NCBI GenBank assembly: GCA_003165115.1
Contig: PLSJ01000069.1
Coordinates: 14,225 to 22,687, forward strand
Reading direction: 5' to 3'
DNA length: 8,463 nucleotides
Origin: Syntrophaceae bacterium
Lineage (GTDB): Bacteria > Desulfobacterota > Syntrophorhabdia > Syntrophorhabdales > WCHB1-27
The notes beneath the pieces are model-generated. The model made no database searches. It saw only the letters and a list, made by a program, of their open reading frames with translations, and had not been told where the DNA came from. This document shows, piece by piece, positions 6,714-8,463 of this stretch; the first letter of the stretch is position 1; each line of letters begins with the position of its first letter. A program made the translations under genes and the position numbers.

Positions 6714-7613
6714 TTAGTGGATTTTGATCAGTCGTTTAATGGTGGGGGCCAGCTCATCGGGCCGGTCGACCACGTGCACCCCTGCTTCCTTGAGTGATTC
6801 CACCTTGCTCTTTGCCGAGCCTTTGCCCCTTTCTATGATGCTGCTCGCATGGGAAAAGCGCATGCCCTCGGGCGCCCATGCCCCTGCGACGAAGACAACC
6901 AGGGGCTTCGTGAACTGCCCGCTCCGCACGCAGTCGGCCGCTTCCTCTTCGTGGGGGCCGCCTATCTCTCCGAAGACCGCCACGCCCAACGTGTCCGGGT
7001 CTTTCTCGAACAGCGGGAGGATCTCGCCCATGGACGTGCCTGTCACCGGCTCCGTGCCCACATGGACGACCGTTGTCATGCCGAGGCCCGCCCGGTTCAA
7101 TGCCCAGGGCACCGTTGCCGACTGGCCCCCGCTCCTGGAGATGACGCCCACAGGGCCGGGTATGAAGACCTTCCGCGCAAAGTCCGGGGTGCCGCCGAGC
7201 CAGCCCGCCGCCGCGATGCCGGGGCTGATGATGCCTATGGAGCCGGGGCCGAGGAGGCGTGTGCCCTTCAGCTTCGCATAGGCCACCATTTCCATGATGT
7301 CGTACAGAGGGACGCGCTCGACGGGGCTCACGATGAATTTGATGCCCGAATCGATCGCCTCGTAGACGGCATCTTTCAGGCCGGGGCCGGGGACAAAAGT
7401 GACGCTCGCGTCGATGGCGCCCTTCGCCTTTACCGCCTCGGCGACGGTATTGAAGACGGGGATGCCGGAAATCTCCTCGCCTCCCCTGCCGGGGGTAACG
7501 CCTGCCACGACCTTCGTGCCGTAGCCCTTCATGAAAGCGGCGCGGGCAGAGCCCTCTCTGCCGGTAATCCCTTGCACCAGAACCGTTGTCTCTTTCGTGA
7601 GAAGAATTGCCAT
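6714..7613 (-). CDS. CoA ligase alpha subunit, SucD-like (putative malate/dicarboxylate-CoA ligase, NDP-forming)
   Basis: This 299-residue protein has the usual SucD length. The CoA-binding Rossmann domain shows VQGITGREG (13-21) and GVTPGRGG (38-45). The ligase domain shows PGPVGVISRSGG (152-163), TGTSMGEILPLFEKDPDT (191-208), FGEIGGPHEEEAAD (214-227) and GMRFSHASSIIERGKGSA (250-267), where His255 is the expected phospho-histidine. The family interconverts carboxylate + CoA + NTP and acyl-CoA + NDP + phosphate with a beta subunit. Two conserved segments are unusual: SucD's GPNCPGIITPG reads GPGSIGIISPG (122-132), and GHAGAI around the active histidine reads SHASSI. It lies 18 bp after the ferredoxin-like gene and 12 bp before the lyase gene. 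The upstream GGGCGG-type ribosome site is weak, which hints at dependence on upstream translation. Succinate, malate, citramalate and itaconate are all possible acids. The context with the lyase suggests malate, which is inference. Confidence 0.85.
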   Translation of the reverse strand: MAILLTKETTVLVQGITGREGSARAAFMKGYGTKVVAGVTPGRGGEEISGIPVFNTVAEAVKAKGAIDASVTFVPGPGLKDAVYEAIDSGIKFIVSPVERVPLYDIMEMVAYAKLKGTRLLGPGSIGIISPGIAAAGWLGGTPDFARKVFIPGPVGVISRSGGQSATVPWALNRAGLGMTTVVHVGTEPVTGTSMGEILPLFEKDPDTLGVAVFGEIGGPHEEEAADCVRSGQFTKPLVVFVAGAWAPEGMRFSHASSIIERGKGSAKSKVESLKEAGVHVVDRPDELAPTIKRLIKIH

Positions 7614-7631
7614 GTATTCACCGCCCTTTCT

Positions 7632-7916
7632 TTATGCTATTCCGTGCTTCTTCCTGTACTCGTCGAGGCCGGGGATGGGCGCCTCTATCGTGATGGCGCT
7701 GTTGCCCCGGAACCAGCACTCATACTCGCAGGCGAGGCACTCGGTGCCGCGGAGCTTCGCGAATTCCGCATCGCCTCCGAGGGCCGGTTTGCCGTCCTTC
7801 AGCACCAGGATGCCCCTTGCGAACTTCTTGCATGCATCGACGCACACATGGGTCGTGCACCCAAGGCATTTTTCCTCATCGATCATGACCTTGATGGTCC
7901 TCTCGTCGAACTGCAT
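7632..7916 (-). CDS. Small ferredoxin-like iron-sulfur protein between CoA-ligase subunits
   Basis: This soluble 94-residue protein has seven cysteines. C17, C20, C25 and C29 are spaced CxxCx4CxxxC, and C60, C63 and C67 are spaced CxxCxxxC. The proline that normally follows the last cysteine of a ferredoxin motif is missing, and the second set lacks a fourth cysteine. One [4Fe-4S] cluster, or one plus a [3Fe-4S] cluster, is therefore more likely than a standard 2[4Fe-4S] ferredoxin. The order of single Cys, basic stretch, DG turn, CLxCxxxC and then a short ITIEAP tail loosely recalls FixX, the ferredoxin partner of FixC/ETF:quinone oxidoreductases; I hold this at low confidence. The ATG follows the beta-subunit stop directly (TAGATG), with AGGAGG 5 nt upstream inside the beta-subunit C-terminus. 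The alpha gene starts 18 bp later, so it is placed to be made in step with both ligase subunits. Its function is unknown. Confidence 0.8.
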   Translation of the reverse strand: MQFDERTIKVMIDEEKCLGCTTHVCVDACKKFARGILVLKDGKPALGGDAEFAKLRGTECLACEYECWFRGNSAITIEAPIPGLDEYRKKHGIA

Positions 7917-8463
7917 CTATCCCTCCTTTATGCCCCGCTTTGCCCTGTAGTCCATGATCATGGCCTTCAGTCTCCCGGCGAGGAATTCCGTCTCGTAGAC
8001 TTTGTCGCCCCCGTAGATCTCGATGGGCGACGTGGCCAACAGGTCCTTCGTCCCCTCGTGGAGGATATCCAGGGATTCCGCTTCCTTGTTGCCGCAAAGG
8101 AGCAGGAGACACGGGAAGTCGGGCCTGCCCGGCAATTCCTCCCTGAGCGCCTTCACCACCCCGTGGGCATGGTGCCACTGCTCCTGGTTCGCATACATGA
8201 ACCCGCCGAGGAAGTAGACCTCGATGCCGGGCTGGGAGAAGATCACTTTTGCCGCCCGGTAGACCTTAGAGGCGGGAGGGTTGCCGCTCGTATCCGCATA
8301 GTTGGCGATCTTGAGACCCTGACGGGTGATGGCGTCGACGCCGAGGATGGCGCCTCCCCCACCCAGGCCGTGGTAGCCCACAAAGCCGGGTCCGGTGACC
8401 TCGGCGACCATCTGGGCGATATAGGCGGTGCCTCGCAAGTCCCCTTCCTCGATGCCCCAGGCT
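7917..8463 (-). CDS. CoA ligase beta subunit, SucC-like, C-terminal part
   Basis: The frame is open to the right edge of the window, so the gene starts outside; about 181 residues are seen, ending KRGIKEG. This is the C-terminal flavodoxin-like ligase domain of the SucC/ATP-citrate-lyase family. Visible cues are GLGGGGAILGVDAITRQGLKIANYADTSGNPPASKVYRAAKVI, corresponding to SucC's [40 protein letters not shown], and LLLLCGNKEAESLDIL, corresponding to VVRLEGNNAELGAKKL. Several otherwise steady positions differ: DVGGGA reads DTSGNP, and NIFGGI reads YFLGGFMYANQEQWHHAHG, rich in aromatic residues and histidine. The ATP-grasp half is not in the window. In the standard family this subunit binds the nucleotide and passes phosphate to the alpha-subunit histidine. 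The matching alpha gene is two genes downstream, with a ferredoxin-like gene between. A TTG at 8438 is not taken as the start, because coding clearly continues upstream of it. Confidence 0.75.
   Translation of the reverse strand, partial: AWGIEEGDLRGTAYIAQMVAEVTGPGFVGYHGLGGGGAILGVDAITRQGLKIANYADTSGNPPASKVYRAAKVIFSQPGIEVYFLGGFMYANQEQWHHAHGVVKALREELPGRPDFPCLLLLCGNKEAESLDILHEGTKDLLATSPIEIYGGDKVYETEFLAGRLKAMIMDYRAKRGIKEG

Noticed and set aside
5766..6797. A 343-codon open frame antisense to the lyase gene
   Set aside because: It is a shadow of the CoA lyase gene, with no recognisable domain.
8436..8438. TTG as the start of the beta-subunit gene
   Set aside because: The same frame stays open to the window edge, and the visible sequence is only the C-terminal domain, so this is an internal leucine codon.

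Overview
The window is GC-rich bacterial DNA with tightly packed genes. The gene families (a GlcD/GlcE/GlcF oxidase, a CoA ligase with an adjacent iron-sulfur protein, and a CitE-like lyase) would suit an anaerobic, possibly syntrophic or sulfate-reducing bacterium of the Desulfobacterota/Deltaproteobacteria type. That placement is a low-confidence inference from gene content and protein flavour. No rRNA, tRNA, CRISPR, transposase or phage gene was seen, and no gene-free stretch exceeds about 170 bp.

Plus strand, left side: the C-terminal tail of an LldP/GlcA-type lactate/glycolate permease (1-176), then a hairpin (199-244), then a complete GlcD-type FAD-linked oxidase (280-1698). These converge on a strong shared hairpin (1722-1750), probably a terminator serving both strands.

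Minus strand, right to left (transcription order): the C-terminal part of a SucC-like CoA-ligase beta subunit (7917-8463, running off the window), a small ferredoxin-like protein (7632-7916), a SucD-like CoA-ligase alpha subunit (6714-7613), a HpcH/HpaI (CitE/malyl-CoA/citramalyl-CoA) lyase (5808-6701), a 170-bp gap with a long hairpin, and then glcD-glcE-glcF (5637 to 1766). Apart from that gap, the minus-strand genes abut, overlap by one base or lie 12-18 bp apart, so they form one or two operons.

How the genes could work together (inference): a permease imports glycolate (or lactate), and GlcDEF oxidises glycolate to glyoxylate. The lyase, run in the condensing direction, joins glyoxylate with acetyl-CoA to give malyl-CoA. 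The two-subunit CoA ligase then releases malate and CoA while making ATP. This would replace the malate synthase (GlcB) that accompanies glcDEF in E. coli with an energy-conserving pair of enzymes. A malyl-CoA route of this kind has been proposed from biochemistry of syntrophic glycolate fermenters. A ferredoxin-like protein encoded between the two ligase subunits, and unusual motifs in both subunits, make this ligase the least ordinary part of the window. Lactate/pyruvate/citramalyl-CoA chemistry is the main alternative reading.
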